Source: Nitrospira sp. (GTDB taxonomy: Bacteria > Nitrospirota > Nitrospiria > Nitrospirales > Nitrospiraceae). From it: 52,174 nt of DNA. Where the stretch lies: assembly GCA_005116815.1 (NCBI GenBank), contig SWDR01000031.1, positions 74,959 through 127,132 on the forward strand. The letters run 5' to 3'. Shown here in pieces: positions 44,223 through 52,174 of the stretch; the stretch's first letter is position 1; every line of letters begins with the position of its first letter. The position numbers were made by a program, and so were the translations under genes. The notes beneath the pieces were generated by a model. The model was not told where the DNA came from, made no database searches, and saw nothing but the letters and a program-made list of their open reading frames with translations.

Positions 44223-44893
44223 GTGCGTACCGCACCATTGTCATTGTTGGCTTATTCACATTTTCACCATTTCCAGCCCTGGCTGGTGAGAAAATCTGGG
44301 ATAACGAATTGCGACGCTATGTCACAGAAGACGACTTTAAATACGAAGAATTCATGACGGAAGAACAAGCCCTGAAAACTGTCATGCCAAAATCTCAGCA
44401 GATTCGCAAGGAAATGATCCGGCTCACCGCGGAGAAAAAAGAGCTGATCGAACAGCGGATCGGATGGAAGTTTCCGGAAGATTCGTTCGAACTCTACATC
44501 GGTCAAACCGGCGATAAGATCGACGGCTATGCCATGGTGCACAATACTATCGGTAAATATAAGCCCATGACCTACATGGTCGGAGTCGATGCCAAGGGTA
44601 CCTGCACCGATGTGGAACTCCTCGTATTTCGGGACGCCAAAGGCAGTGAAGTCAGGACAAAGCGTTTCAACGCTCAATACGACGGCAAAACGGTGACGGA
44701 CCCGATTCGGATCAATAAGGATATCATCAACATCAGCGGAGCGACCATGTCCGTTCGCTCCATGAGCGCCGGCGTCAAGCGAGTCCTCGTCCTCGTGGAT
44801 GAGTTTTATTTGAAACCGGCAGGGTTGGGCAGCGATACGGTCGCAACCCGCAAGAGTGACAAGGGCTTTTTCACCTCAATATTCGGCAACTAA
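44207..44893 (+). CDS. Exported FMN-binding domain protein, probable ApbE target
   Basis: A 228-aa protein with a signal peptide (ending PALAGEK) and an FMN-binding domain of the RnfG/NqrC type. The flavinylation motif reads IINISGATMSVRS with Thr at residue 180 as the expected FMN attachment site (family pattern S-G-A-T). The domain lacks a membrane helix besides the signal, so it is likely a free periplasmic flavin carrier. With apbE encoded nearby and a 4-TM protein next, a transmembrane electron path to a periplasmic flavin is plausible. Confidence 0.85.
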   Translation: MFTNLSAYRTIVIVGLFTFSPFPALAGEKIWDNELRRYVTEDDFKYEEFMTEEQALKTVMPKSQQIRKEMIRLTAEKKELIEQRIGWKFPEDSFELYIGQTGDKIDGYAMVHNTIGKYKPMTYMVGVDAKGTCTDVELLVFRDAKGSEVRTKRFNAQYDGKTVTDPIRINKDIINISGATMSVRSMSAGVKRVLVLVDEFYLKPAGLGSDTVATRKSDKGFFTSIFGN

Positions 44894-44917
44894 GAGAAGA
44901 GGACCGAGCGTCCCACT

Positions 44918-45436
44918 ATGAAAAATTTCAATCAGCGATTCAAACTTCGTGATTCCGACCGCCATATCAGAATGCTCTATACGCAGTTCTTGCTGCTGAT
45001 GTTGATCGGGTTTTTATTTTCATTCTTTTGGGCCCATAGCATGACGAGCTTATCTCCTCAGGGCATTGCCGACCATTACCGCGGATCGGATGCCACCTTC
45101 GGCGAACCGATGTCGTTCCGTGAATTGGCCGAGATCACCCACTTCCATTTGTTTACCATGCCGGTGGTGTTCATGATTCTCGTCCATGTCCTGTTTCTGA
45201 CCAACGCCAGCCCCGCCATGAAAGTATGGCTCTCATGGCTGTCCTTCGCCGGAGTGGGGCTCGATCTCCTGTCTCCTTGGCTCATCAGCTATGTCTCGCC
45301 TATCTTCGTGTTGACCATGCTGACCGGCGATACCCTCATGATGGTGACCTTTCTCATCATGATGTGGATTCCCCTGTATGAAATGTGGATTTTGAAACAG
45401 CCGCTCATGTCCGGCAAACGCCCAGACCCGACATGA
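44918..45436 (+). CDS. Four-helix membrane protein of the flavin locus
   Basis: A 172-aa protein with four helices at about residues 20-43, 77-97, 105-124 and 130-155. Histidines at the ends of helix 2 (ITHFHLF, FMILVHVLF) could bind haem b. It lies 24 bases after the FMN-binding protein gene and ends the cluster before a terminator. It may carry electrons from the quinone pool to the flavinylated protein; the family is not recognised and the role is inferred from context. Confidence 0.65.
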   Translation: MKNFNQRFKLRDSDRHIRMLYTQFLLLMLIGFLFSFFWAHSMTSLSPQGIADHYRGSDATFGEPMSFRELAEITHFHLFTMPVVFMILVHVLFLTNASPAMKVWLSWLSFAGVGLDLLSPWLISYVSPIFVLTMLTGDTLMMVTFLIMMWIPLYEMWILKQPLMSGKRPDPT

Positions 45437-45487
45437 CCGGGTAGCAGCGCGCGCACAGCCTATCTCGGCCAGAGGTTTTTCACCCAG

Positions 45488-45526
45488 AGCCCAAGATCAC
45501 GAGAGTGGTCTTGGGCTTTGTGTTTT
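45488..45526 (+). terminator. Terminator of the flavin/porin cluster
   Basis: AGCCCAAGATCAC pairs with GTGGTCTTGGGCT (45505-45517) around a four-base loop, followed by TTTGTGTTTT. A typical intrinsic terminator. Confidence 0.85.
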
Positions 45527-45542
45527 CCATGGAGAAACGACG

Positions 45543-46223
45543 ATGGAACAGCGGATCTGTGAACATGTCCACCCTGGGATCTTCACAATACTGGCCATGC
45601 TCAGAAAAATAGACCGCCTCTGTCTTCCGATCGCCTCACGCCGTGACGTTGAAAGCATCCTCGTCCGGCAAGTCAGTCAGGAGTTGGATCGGGCACTTCC
45701 CTGGCAAGCAGGCCACGGGCGCCGCACAGCGGCGATCGCTCTGTTGATTGGACAAGCCGTCGGCCTCGCTCACGACGAGTTACACCAGCTCAAGCTCGCC
45801 GCGTTGCTGCATGATATCGGGATCCTGATGCTCCCGCCCCACTTCGCAGAAATCCAGGACCCACTTGAGCCCGAGTCCTACGTCGCCATTCAGAACCATT
45901 CCAGGCTGGGTGCGATACTCCTTGAACCGTTCTCATTCTTGAGTGAGGCCTCCATTCTCATTGCGCATCACCATGAACGATGGGACGGCTCCGGGTACCC
46001 CTATGGCATCAGGGGTCGATTCATCCCGCTTGGAGCCAGGATTCTTTCGATCGCCGACGCCTTTGACGCTATTCATGTGCCGAACGTCTGCTGCCTCTCA
46101 CAGCGCCAGACCGTTGCGTTACGAATGATACGCGTTTCTGCAGGCAGTCAATTCGACTCTGAGTTGGTGGAGGTATTCGTGAGGTCTTTGAACGGCATGC
46201 CGAGGAGCATCGTGCAAGAGTAA
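45543..46223 (+). CDS. HD-GYP domain protein (probable c-di-GMP phosphodiesterase)
   Basis: A 226-aa soluble protein made of an HD-GYP domain: HGRRTAAIALLIG, LAALLHDIGI (metal-binding HD), IAHHHERWDGSGYPYGIRG (the GYP signature) and ILSIADAFDAI. There is no receiver or sensor domain, only a ~50-residue N-terminal extension. It should hydrolyse cyclic di-GMP. It has its own start shortly after the preceding terminator and seems to be a single gene. Confidence 0.88.
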   Translation: MEQRICEHVHPGIFTILAMLRKIDRLCLPIASRRDVESILVRQVSQELDRALPWQAGHGRRTAAIALLIGQAVGLAHDELHQLKLAALLHDIGILMLPPHFAEIQDPLEPESYVAIQNHSRLGAILLEPFSFLSEASILIAHHHERWDGSGYPYGIRGRFIPLGARILSIADAFDAIHVPNVCCLSQRQTVALRMIRVSAGSQFDSELVEVFVRSLNGMPRSIVQE

Positions 46224-46301
46224 CCGAGATCTATTGCGAAGCACCGTGGCCGGTGCCCGACACACCGGCAACGGAGTGGGAGTTGTGCCCTCCCACTTCA
46301 C

Positions 46302-46339
46302 GGGCGGGGGTCCTCACGTCCTCCTGAGACCCCCCGCCC
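46302..46339. terminator. Bidirectional GC-rich hairpin between convergent genes
   Basis: GGGCGGGGGTC (46302-46312) pairs with GACCCCCCGCCC (46328-46339) around a short loop. It separates the convergent HD-GYP and bacterioferritin genes and probably ends both transcripts. Confidence 0.65.
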
Positions 46340-46399
46340 TCTCTTTCATGCAGAAATATAGAATTGTGCCGGCTAGTGGAGAACAAACGAAGCGCGCAG

Positions 46400-46870
46400 C
46401 TACTTCTTGATCTGCTCGGCGAGATACCGGTCGAGTCCCACTTGATCGATCGCCCGGAGCTGGGTCTCAAACCAATCGACATGCTCCTCCGAGTCGATCA
46501 CCATATCTTCCATCAAGTGGCGGGTGGTGAAATCTCCAACCTTGGCGCAATGGACAATGGCTTTTCTGAGGGACTCGACATCTTCACGTTCAAACCCCAG
46601 ATCTGCCTTGAATAGGTCCTTCACCGTGCGCCCCGCCCCCACCTGATCGAGATGCGCGACATCCGGGATCCCGTCTAGATAGAGAATATGATCGATCAGA
46701 CCGGAAGAATGACTGACTTCCTCTTGCGCCAAATGGCTGAAGTGTTCATGCAGCCGCTCATAACCCCAATTCTTACACATGGCCGCATGCAGCAGGTATT
46801 GATGTACCGCCGTCAGCTCCGACTTCAAGACCTGATTGAGGAACTCGACGACGCCTTCTTTGGCTTTCAT
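46400..46870 (-). CDS. bfr: Bacterioferritin, ferroxidase-type subunit
   Basis: A 156-aa iron-storage subunit. It aligns without gaps to E. coli Bfr as I recall it: E18, E51, H54, E94 and H130 of the di-iron site are present, while position 127 is Ser (followed by E128). Met52, the haem ligand, is Val. So it should oxidise iron but not bind the inter-subunit haem in the usual way. It lies eight bases after the second bacterioferritin gene, which has the opposite features. Confidence 0.9.
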   Translation of the reverse strand: MKAKEGVVEFLNQVLKSELTAVHQYLLHAAMCKNWGYERLHEHFSHLAQEEVSHSSGLIDHILYLDGIPDVAHLDQVGAGRTVKDLFKADLGFEREDVESLRKAIVHCAKVGDFTTRHLMEDMVIDSEEHVDWFETQLRAIDQVGLDRYLAEQIKK

Positions 46871-46878
46871 GGTCGCCC

Positions 46879-47355
46879 TCAGCTCTCTTTCTTGATCTGT
46901 TCGGCGAGATAGTTCTCCAGGCTGACTTGCTTGATCGTTTCCATCTGCGTTTCGATCCAGTCGATATGGACATCGACGTCTTTTGCCATATCTTCGAACA
47001 TATGGCGGGTCGTGAAATCCAGAACCTTCGTGCAATGGACGATGCCTTCGTTCAGCAATGTCAGCATTTCCTGCTCAGCCTTGAGATCGAGCTTGAGCTG
47101 CTCAGGAACCGTTTCCCCCACCTGAACGGCATTCATGCGTTGCACGTTCGGCACACCCTCCAGATAGAGGATATGCCCGATGAGTTCATCGGCATCCTTC
47201 ATCTCGTCGATGCTGCGCTCACGCACTTTATGCTGGAGCCGCTCATAGCCCCAGTTCTCACACATCTTGGCATGGACGAAGTATTGATTGATCGCGGTCA
47301 GATCTGCGGTCAGCACCTTATTCAGAACATTGACGACACCCTCTTTTGCTTTCAT
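46879..47355 (-). CDS. bfr: Bacterioferritin, haem-binding subunit with degenerate ferroxidase site
   Basis: A 158-aa subunit. The haem ligand Met52 is kept (SIDEMKDAD), but di-iron ligands are altered: E18 is Asp, H54 is Asp and E127 is Val, with E51, E94 and H130 kept. It is first in a two-gene operon with a good AGGGGAGA ribosome-binding site. Heteropolymers of a haem-type and a ferroxidase-type subunit are known in other bacteria, and this pair fits that pattern. Confidence 0.9.
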   Translation of the reverse strand: MKAKEGVVNVLNKVLTADLTAINQYFVHAKMCENWGYERLQHKVRERSIDEMKDADELIGHILYLEGVPNVQRMNAVQVGETVPEQLKLDLKAEQEMLTLLNEGIVHCTKVLDFTTRHMFEDMAKDVDVHIDWIETQMETIKQVSLENYLAEQIKKES

Positions 47356-47605
47356 AGTTTCTCCCCTTTCTTAAGTTGGCTTGGCCCTCATCGTTAGGGG
47401 CGCGCAGATGGGTCATCCGAGCCGAAGGCTCATGCAGAACACATAGGTTCATTATCGGCACCGGCTGACCATTCGTCAACCGAGCGGCGGGCGACGAGGC
47501 CGTTCAACAGCCTGCACCGATGACATGTCTGTTCACGGTCGATTCAATCGAGGAAGCGAAAAATTGGGAAATACTAGCAGTAGATCGAAATGGCGTGAAC
47601 GAGGC

Positions 47606-49984
47606 TTACCCGGCCTCGCGATAACCGCATGCTTCGTCGCGGCATTGGACGCTTCGCCCGACTTGCTTCGTCACTTTTTCAATGAGGAACGGGGCGCTGC
47701 AGGTCGGGCAGGCCTTGTTGATCGGACGATCCCACATGGCATATTCGCATGCCGGATATTTACTGCAGGCAAAAAATGCCCGCGCGCCCTTCTTGGTGCG
47801 CTTCTGCACAAGATCGCCACCGCAGCCGGGCTGTGGGCATTTCACGCCCAGCGCAAGCGGCTTGGTCGTCTTACATTCCGGGTACGCAGAGCAAGCAATG
47901 AACTTGCCAAATCGCCCGGTCTTCACCACCATTGGACTACTGCATTTCTCGCACTTCTCATCCGTCGTCAACTCGATCTTCGGGACGATCTTAATAGTGC
48001 CATCCTCGAGCTTCTCGAAGTTCTGCGTATTCTTGCAGGGCGGCTTGTCCTTGTAAGCAGGGCAGGCGAGAAACTTTCCATTCCGCCCCCACTTAATCTC
48101 CATCATCTTGCCGCACTTCTCGCAGGGAAGATCCGTCGGTGGCTCCACCGTGTCCTTGGGGCCGGGAATGGCCTTCGCCTTTTCCAGATCCGTGGTGAAG
48201 GTCCCGTAAAACTCCCGCACGGCCGTCACCCAGGGTTTGTTGCCTTCTTCGACTGCGTCCAACTCCTCCTCCATGTGCGAGGTGAAGTCGACGTTGATCA
48301 GATCCGGGAATCCCTTCAGCAGGAAATCGTTGACGGTCCTCCCGGTTTCAGTAGGGCCGAACCGCCCATCCACCTTCTCGGCATATTTGCGATCCTGAAT
48401 CGTGGAAATAATGCTCGCGTACGTGGATGGCCGACCGATACCTTTTTCTTCCAATTCTTTAATCAGCAACGCTTCGTTATACCGGGGCGGCGGCTGAGTG
48501 AAATGCTGTTTCGAGAGGACGCCCGGAACCGTCTGCCCCTCCAACGACACCAGCTGTAACTTCTCTCCCTCGTTCAGCATCGGCAACTGACGTTCCGCCT
48601 CGTCCTCAACCTCCTGCTCGCCTTTTTGCTTCTGTGCGAGCAACTCCTTATCGACGCCCTCCATATAAACGATCGTATGGCCGGGAAACTTCACGACAGT
48701 ACCGGTCGAGCGGAAGAGAAACTTCTCCTTCGTCTTGACGGGGCTTGAGTCGACGCGAGTCACGTCGAAGATCGCGGGAACCATCTGCGAGGCAATAAAT
48801 CGATTCCAGATCAATTGGTACAGCCGATACACATCCAGCTCTAAGTACTGCTTGATCGATTCCGGGTCACGGGACGCCGACGTGGGGCGAATCGCTTCAT
48901 GTGCTTCTTGCGCCGCTTTCTGCGTTTTATACAGGTTCGGCGTGGCGGGCAAATACTCGGCCCCGAACCGCTCCTGGATCACCTGCCGCGCTTCGTTCAT
49001 CGCCTCGGTCGAGATACGCGGAGAGTCGGTTCTCATGTAGGTGATGAGACCGGTCTGGCCCTCCGCACCGATTTCAATACCTTCGTAAAGCTTCTGCGCC
49101 AACGTCATAGTTTTCTTCGACGAAAAATGCAGCTTGCGCGCCGCTTCCTGTTGCAGGCGGCTGGTGATGAATGGGGCGACCGGATTCCGTTTCTTTTCTT
49201 TTCGCTCAATCGAATCGACGACAAACTCTTTCCCCTGGATGGCATCGACAATGCGCTGCGCGTCGGTCGCGGTCTCAATCGATGCGTCCTGTCCATTGAT
49301 CTTCTGCAGCTTGGCGTCGAACGACGGAGGGTTGGTCCCCGACAACAGCACGGCAATCGACCAATACTCTTCCGCCCGAAACGCTTCTCGTTCCTGTTCC
49401 CGTTCGCAAATCAATCGCATCGCCACAGATTGAACCCGACCCATGCTGAGTCCGCGCCGTACCTTAGTCCAGAGCAATTGGCTGCCTTGATACCCGACGA
49501 TCCGATCCAGCACCCGGCGGGCCTGCTGCGCGTTCACCAGTTTCATATCGACCTGCCCAGGCGACTGCAGTGCGCGTTTGATGGCCGATTCCGTGATTTC
49601 ATTGAAGAGGACCCGGAACACCTTACCCTCTGGTTGGTCCTTCGATTTAGACTTGGATTTGGACTTAGACTTTGATTTAGGCTTCTCGAGCAATTCCTGT
49701 TCGAGATGCCAGGCGATGGCTTCGCCTTCTCGATCGGGGTCCGACGCAAGAAACACCTTGTCGGCCTCTTCCGCCTTTTTCTTGATGTCGGCCAAGACCT
49801 TTGACTTCCCCTTGATCGTCACATATTGGGGCTCGAAGTCGTGCTCCAAATCGACCCCAAGCTTGCTGGTGGGAAGATCTTTAATATGTCCGACCGAGGC
49901 CATGACGGTATACCCACGCCCCAGATACTTACTGATGGTGCGTGCTTTCGTCGGGGACTCGACAATGATGAGTGACTTGGACAT
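47606..49984 (-). CDS. topA: DNA topoisomerase I
   Basis: A 792-aa type IA topoisomerase that relaxes negative supercoils. TOPRIM domain (LIIVESPTKARTISKYLGRG; DPDREGEAIAWH), active-site tyrosine in GLITYMRTDSPRIS, and four C-terminal zinc ribbons (CEKC...CPAYKDKPPC; CEKC...CSAYPEC; CPQPGC...CSKYPAC; CPTC...CRDEAC). A run of Lys-Ser pairs (KSKSKSKSKS, ~106-118) is inserted in the TOPRIM region. It follows dprA on the same strand, a common arrangement. Confidence 0.96.
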   Translation of the reverse strand: MSKSLIIVESPTKARTISKYLGRGYTVMASVGHIKDLPTSKLGVDLEHDFEPQYVTIKGKSKVLADIKKKAEEADKVFLASDPDREGEAIAWHLEQELLEKPKSKSKSKSKSKSKDQPEGKVFRVLFNEITESAIKRALQSPGQVDMKLVNAQQARRVLDRIVGYQGSQLLWTKVRRGLSMGRVQSVAMRLICEREQEREAFRAEEYWSIAVLLSGTNPPSFDAKLQKINGQDASIETATDAQRIVDAIQGKEFVVDSIERKEKKRNPVAPFITSRLQQEAARKLHFSSKKTMTLAQKLYEGIEIGAEGQTGLITYMRTDSPRISTEAMNEARQVIQERFGAEYLPATPNLYKTQKAAQEAHEAIRPTSASRDPESIKQYLELDVYRLYQLIWNRFIASQMVPAIFDVTRVDSSPVKTKEKFLFRSTGTVVKFPGHTIVYMEGVDKELLAQKQKGEQEVEDEAERQLPMLNEGEKLQLVSLEGQTVPGVLSKQHFTQPPPRYNEALLIKELEEKGIGRPSTYASIISTIQDRKYAEKVDGRFGPTETGRTVNDFLLKGFPDLINVDFTSHMEEELDAVEEGNKPWVTAVREFYGTFTTDLEKAKAIPGPKDTVEPPTDLPCEKCGKMMEIKWGRNGKFLACPAYKDKPPCKNTQNFEKLEDGTIKIVPKIELTTDEKCEKCSSPMVVKTGRFGKFIACSAYPECKTTKPLALGVKCPQPGCGGDLVQKRTKKGARAFFACSKYPACEYAMWDRPINKACPTCSAPFLIEKVTKQVGRSVQCRDEACGYREAG

Positions 49985-50059
49985 GAAGACTCCGATTCGC
50001 TACGAGGGTGACCCTCTCATCCGTATCAAATAATGCAAATCCGTGCAACTGTTCGACGA

Positions 50060-51250
50060 TTATTTCTGAATGTAGCGTTGCCCCGGCAGTTGCTTGACTC
50101 GCAGTCGAAGCTCCAGGGACAAGAGCGAAGCCATCACAACGGATACCGACAGCCCGGTGGAGGCAATCACGTCGTCCACGGTGAGCGGATCGTACGATAA
50201 GGCATCATACACTAGCTGTTCTTCTTTACCCAACTGATCGCTGGGCCCCTTCTTCGGCTGAGCAGGTTGCAGACGCAATCGTAGCGCCGGCTCCAGCTGC
50301 GGCAGCACCGCATCGATAACATCCTGCGCTCGCTCGATCAAGGCCGCACCATCTTTGAGCAAGGCGTTCGTCCCGCGACTGGTGTCTTGCTTCACAAAAC
50401 CAGGAACCGCAAAGACCTCCCGACCTTGCTCAGCAGCCAGTCTCGCGGTAATCAACGACCCACTGTTGATGGCCGCCTCTGTGACGATCACCCCCAGGGA
50501 CAGACCGCTGATGATACGATTTCGCCGTGGAAAATGGTGGCTATGGGGAGGCGCGCCCACCGGCGCCTCAGACAGGATGGCCCCGCGCTCCTCAATCTGT
50601 TTGCGCAATCGGTCATGTTCCGGCGGATAGGTTCGATCGATCCCGCAACCGAGAACAGCAACAGTGCGCCCCTGCGCGGCGAGGGCGCCACGGTGAGCTG
50701 CGGCATCGACACCACGCGCAAGACCGCTCACCACCGTCATCCCCGCTGCCGCCAAATCGTGGCTGAGCTCTTCGGTCATGGCACGCCCGGCAGCTGTTGC
50801 CCGCCTGGCGCCGACAATAGCGATCGCCAGCTCATCCTGCTCCGTCAATGTGCCGGTGATATACAAGAGGGGCGGAGGGTCCGCAATCATCTTCAGCCGC
50901 GCGGGATAGTTGGCATCCAAGAAGCACCGGACTTCGATCCGGCCATGCTCGATCCTCTTGAGCTCCTGCTCGACGTTCCGGCAGACCTTGCTCTGAGGTC
51001 CTCGCCGTATCGCATCCGCCAGCTCGGGGCTACAGCCACCACCGATCAAGTCATCACGGGAAGCCGACAGGACCGCATCGGGAGAATGCCAAACTCGAAT
51101 CAACTTGAGAGCTGTGACGTCCCCCACCCCCTCGATAGCCAAGAGGCGAAGCCACGGCTCTAACCGCGTCCTGGTCATCGGCTGGCCCGAAGAAGGCAGG
51201 GAGACCTCAGCCGAGGAGTCCGCACGTGCAGGCTGGCTAGAAGGCAACAT
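50060..51250 (-). CDS. dprA: DNA-processing protein DprA (Smf)
   Basis: A 396-aa protein that loads RecA on incoming single-stranded DNA. N-terminal SAM/HhH-like part (LLAIEGVGDVTALKLIRVWH), Rossmann core (IAIVGARRATAAGRAM, VVSGLARGVDAAAH, PRRNRIISGLS, SLITARLAAEQGREVFAVPG) and a C-terminal winged helix (~345-396). ATG at 51250 follows GACGAGG; ATG at 51178 is an alternative start. It lies 29 bases after the RNase G-like gene. Confidence 0.93.
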   Translation of the reverse strand: MLPSSQPARADSSAEVSLPSSGQPMTRTRLEPWLRLLAIEGVGDVTALKLIRVWHSPDAVLSASRDDLIGGGCSPELADAIRRGPQSKVCRNVEQELKRIEHGRIEVRCFLDANYPARLKMIADPPPLLYITGTLTEQDELAIAIVGARRATAAGRAMTEELSHDLAAAGMTVVSGLARGVDAAAHRGALAAQGRTVAVLGCGIDRTYPPEHDRLRKQIEERGAILSEAPVGAPPHSHHFPRRNRIISGLSLGVIVTEAAINSGSLITARLAAEQGREVFAVPGFVKQDTSRGTNALLKDGAALIERAQDVIDAVLPQLEPALRLRLQPAQPKKGPSDQLGKEEQLVYDALSYDPLTVDDVIASTGLSVSVVMASLLSLELRLRVKQLPGQRYIQK

Positions 51251-51279
51251 AGGCCTCGTCGCACGGAAAACTGCAATCG

Positions 51280-52174
51280 TTACAGCACTGCGAGATCGTA
51301 CTGCTCCAGATGCAAATGTTCGTCCGGCATAACAATGATTTTCGCGGCGCACTCACGCTCCACAGCCTCAAGACCAGGCCGCTCTTCATCTTGCAGCAGC
51401 CCGACGACCGAAGGATGGGCGCCGACGACAATCTTCTGCGTCTCGGGACCGCTGCCGATTCGACGGACATCACGGAAGATCTCATAGACGACTGTGGTCG
51501 GAGACTTCGTATAACCCCGCCCTTCGCAATAGTGACAGGGCTCTGAGAGCGAGCGCAGGAGGTCCTCTCGCACCCGTTCACGAGAAATTTCAATCAGCCC
51601 CAGGTCTGAAATCCGAGACACTCTGGTGCGGGCCTTGTCTGTGGACATCGCATCAAGCAACGCGTGATAGACCTTATCGCGATTTTTCTCCCGCTCCATG
51701 TCGATGAAGTCGACGATGATGATTCCGCCGATCCCGCGCAACTTCATTTGATAGGCCACTTCTTTCGCGGCCTCTAGATTGTTCCGGAGAATGGTCTCCT
51801 CCTGATCGCGCTTCCCGACAAACCGGCCGGTATTGACGTCGATGACGGTCATCGCTTCCGTATGGTCGATCACGAGATGCCCGCCGGATTTGAGCCAGAC
51901 TTTGCGGCTGAGCGCCCGCGCCATTTCCTGCTCTACGCCCAAATGATCGAACAGGCTTTCCTCTTTGTCGTAGAAGTGAATGCGCGAGGTCTGTTCGGGC
52001 GAGAAGCGCTGCACGAAGTCACGGACGGCCTGATATTCCTCCCGCGAATCGATCCAGAGCCGATCGACTTTCTTCCCGAACAGATCGCGCACGACGCGGA
52101 AACTCAAGCTCAAATCGGCATGGAGCAACGCCGGGGCCCCCTTCTGCTCGCGCTTCGACAGAATGTCCTGCCAC
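51280..52174 (-). CDS. rng: Ribonuclease E/G family protein (5' part outside window)
   Basis: The 3' 297 codons of an RNase G/E-type endoribonuclease involved in rRNA and mRNA processing. The catalytic metal-binding motifs are present (MTVIDVNTGRFVGK and IIIVDFIDME), as is the zinc-link pair CHYC. The frame is open to the window end, so the S1 domain and N-terminus are missing from view. No long disordered C-terminal scaffold follows, which favours RNase G over RNase E. Confidence 0.92.
   Translation of the reverse strand, partial: WQDILSKREQKGAPALLHADLSLSFRVVRDLFGKKVDRLWIDSREEYQAVRDFVQRFSPEQTSRIHFYDKEESLFDHLGVEQEMARALSRKVWLKSGGHLVIDHTEAMTVIDVNTGRFVGKRDQEETILRNNLEAAKEVAYQMKLRGIGGIIIVDFIDMEREKNRDKVYHALLDAMSTDKARTRVSRISDLGLIEISRERVREDLLRSLSEPCHYCEGRGYTKSPTTVVYEIFRDVRRIGSGPETQKIVVGAHPSVVGLLQDEERPGLEAVERECAAKIIVMPDEHLHLEQYDLAVL

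Noticed and set aside
47525-48559. 344-codon plus-strand frame opposite topA
   Set aside because: It is antisense to the conserved topA 3' half and shows no recognisable domain.

Overview
The window looks like part of a chromosome from a Nitrospira-like bacterium (phylum Nitrospirota), probably a nitrite oxidiser or close relative. This is an inference from gene content: a complete System I cytochrome c maturation cassette beside very large multihaem cytochromes, a His-type Thi4, a paired bacterioferritin, and GC-rich hairpin intergenic repeats of a kind I associate with that genus. No rRNA, tRNA, CRISPR array, prophage or transposase was seen. Both window edges cut genes (thiC on the left, an RNase E/G gene on the right).

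Layout. 1-3.0 kb: thiamine synthesis (thiC end, thi4), then a scar where a TPR gene runs out of frame into a PepSY gene, then a DUF2231 membrane protein. 3.1-11.5 kb: heavy-metal efflux operon (His-rich exported protein, CzcC-, CzcB- and CzcA-like proteins, two-component system). 11.5-13.8 kb: a DUF6502 protein with a helix-turn-helix-like segment, translationally coupled to a DUF5666 lipoprotein. 27.4 down to 13.9 kb (minus strand): a ~25-haem cytochrome, an AMIN/TPR/beta-barrel outer-membrane protein, ccmABCDEFGHI, a ferredoxin-flavoprotein oxidoreductase and a Sel1 lipoprotein. 27.9-32.2 kb (plus strand): a membrane cytochrome-b-like protein, a 24-haem cytochrome and a TPR/metalloprotease protein. 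32.3-35.2 kb: O-methyltransferase, M32 carboxypeptidase, Panacea-like protein. 35.4-40.3 kb: Fur, an Fe(III) ABC transporter and a collapsed exbB/tonB remnant. 40.3-45.4 kb: ApbE and a lipoprotein, divergent from a zinc-ribbon protein, a porin, a lipoprotein, an FMN-binding protein and a 4-TM protein. 45.5-52.2 kb: an HD-GYP protein, two bacterioferritins, topA, dprA and an RNase G-like gene.

How the parts may work together. The main theme is iron, haem and extracytoplasmic electron transfer. The divergent cytochrome locus holds about 49 haem-binding motifs, its own haem ligation machinery, an inner-membrane b-type candidate and an outer-membrane barrel, so it could form a trans-envelope electron conduit. 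Four copies of one palindrome, TGGGA-N6-TCCCA, lie in the control regions of this divergon (three copies) and of the DUF6502 gene (one copy). Three of the four cover a -10-like hexamer, which suggests a small regulon, possibly controlled by the DUF6502 protein.

A second candidate system is the flavinylation locus. A Fur box overlaps the -10 of a strong promoter upstream of genes for a porin, a flavinylated FMN-binding protein and a membrane protein with histidines in its helices, opposite apbE. This looks like an iron-starvation-induced, flavin-based redox or iron-reduction module. Fur, the Fe(III) transporter and the bacterioferritin pair complete an iron-handling island next to the haem-rich locus.
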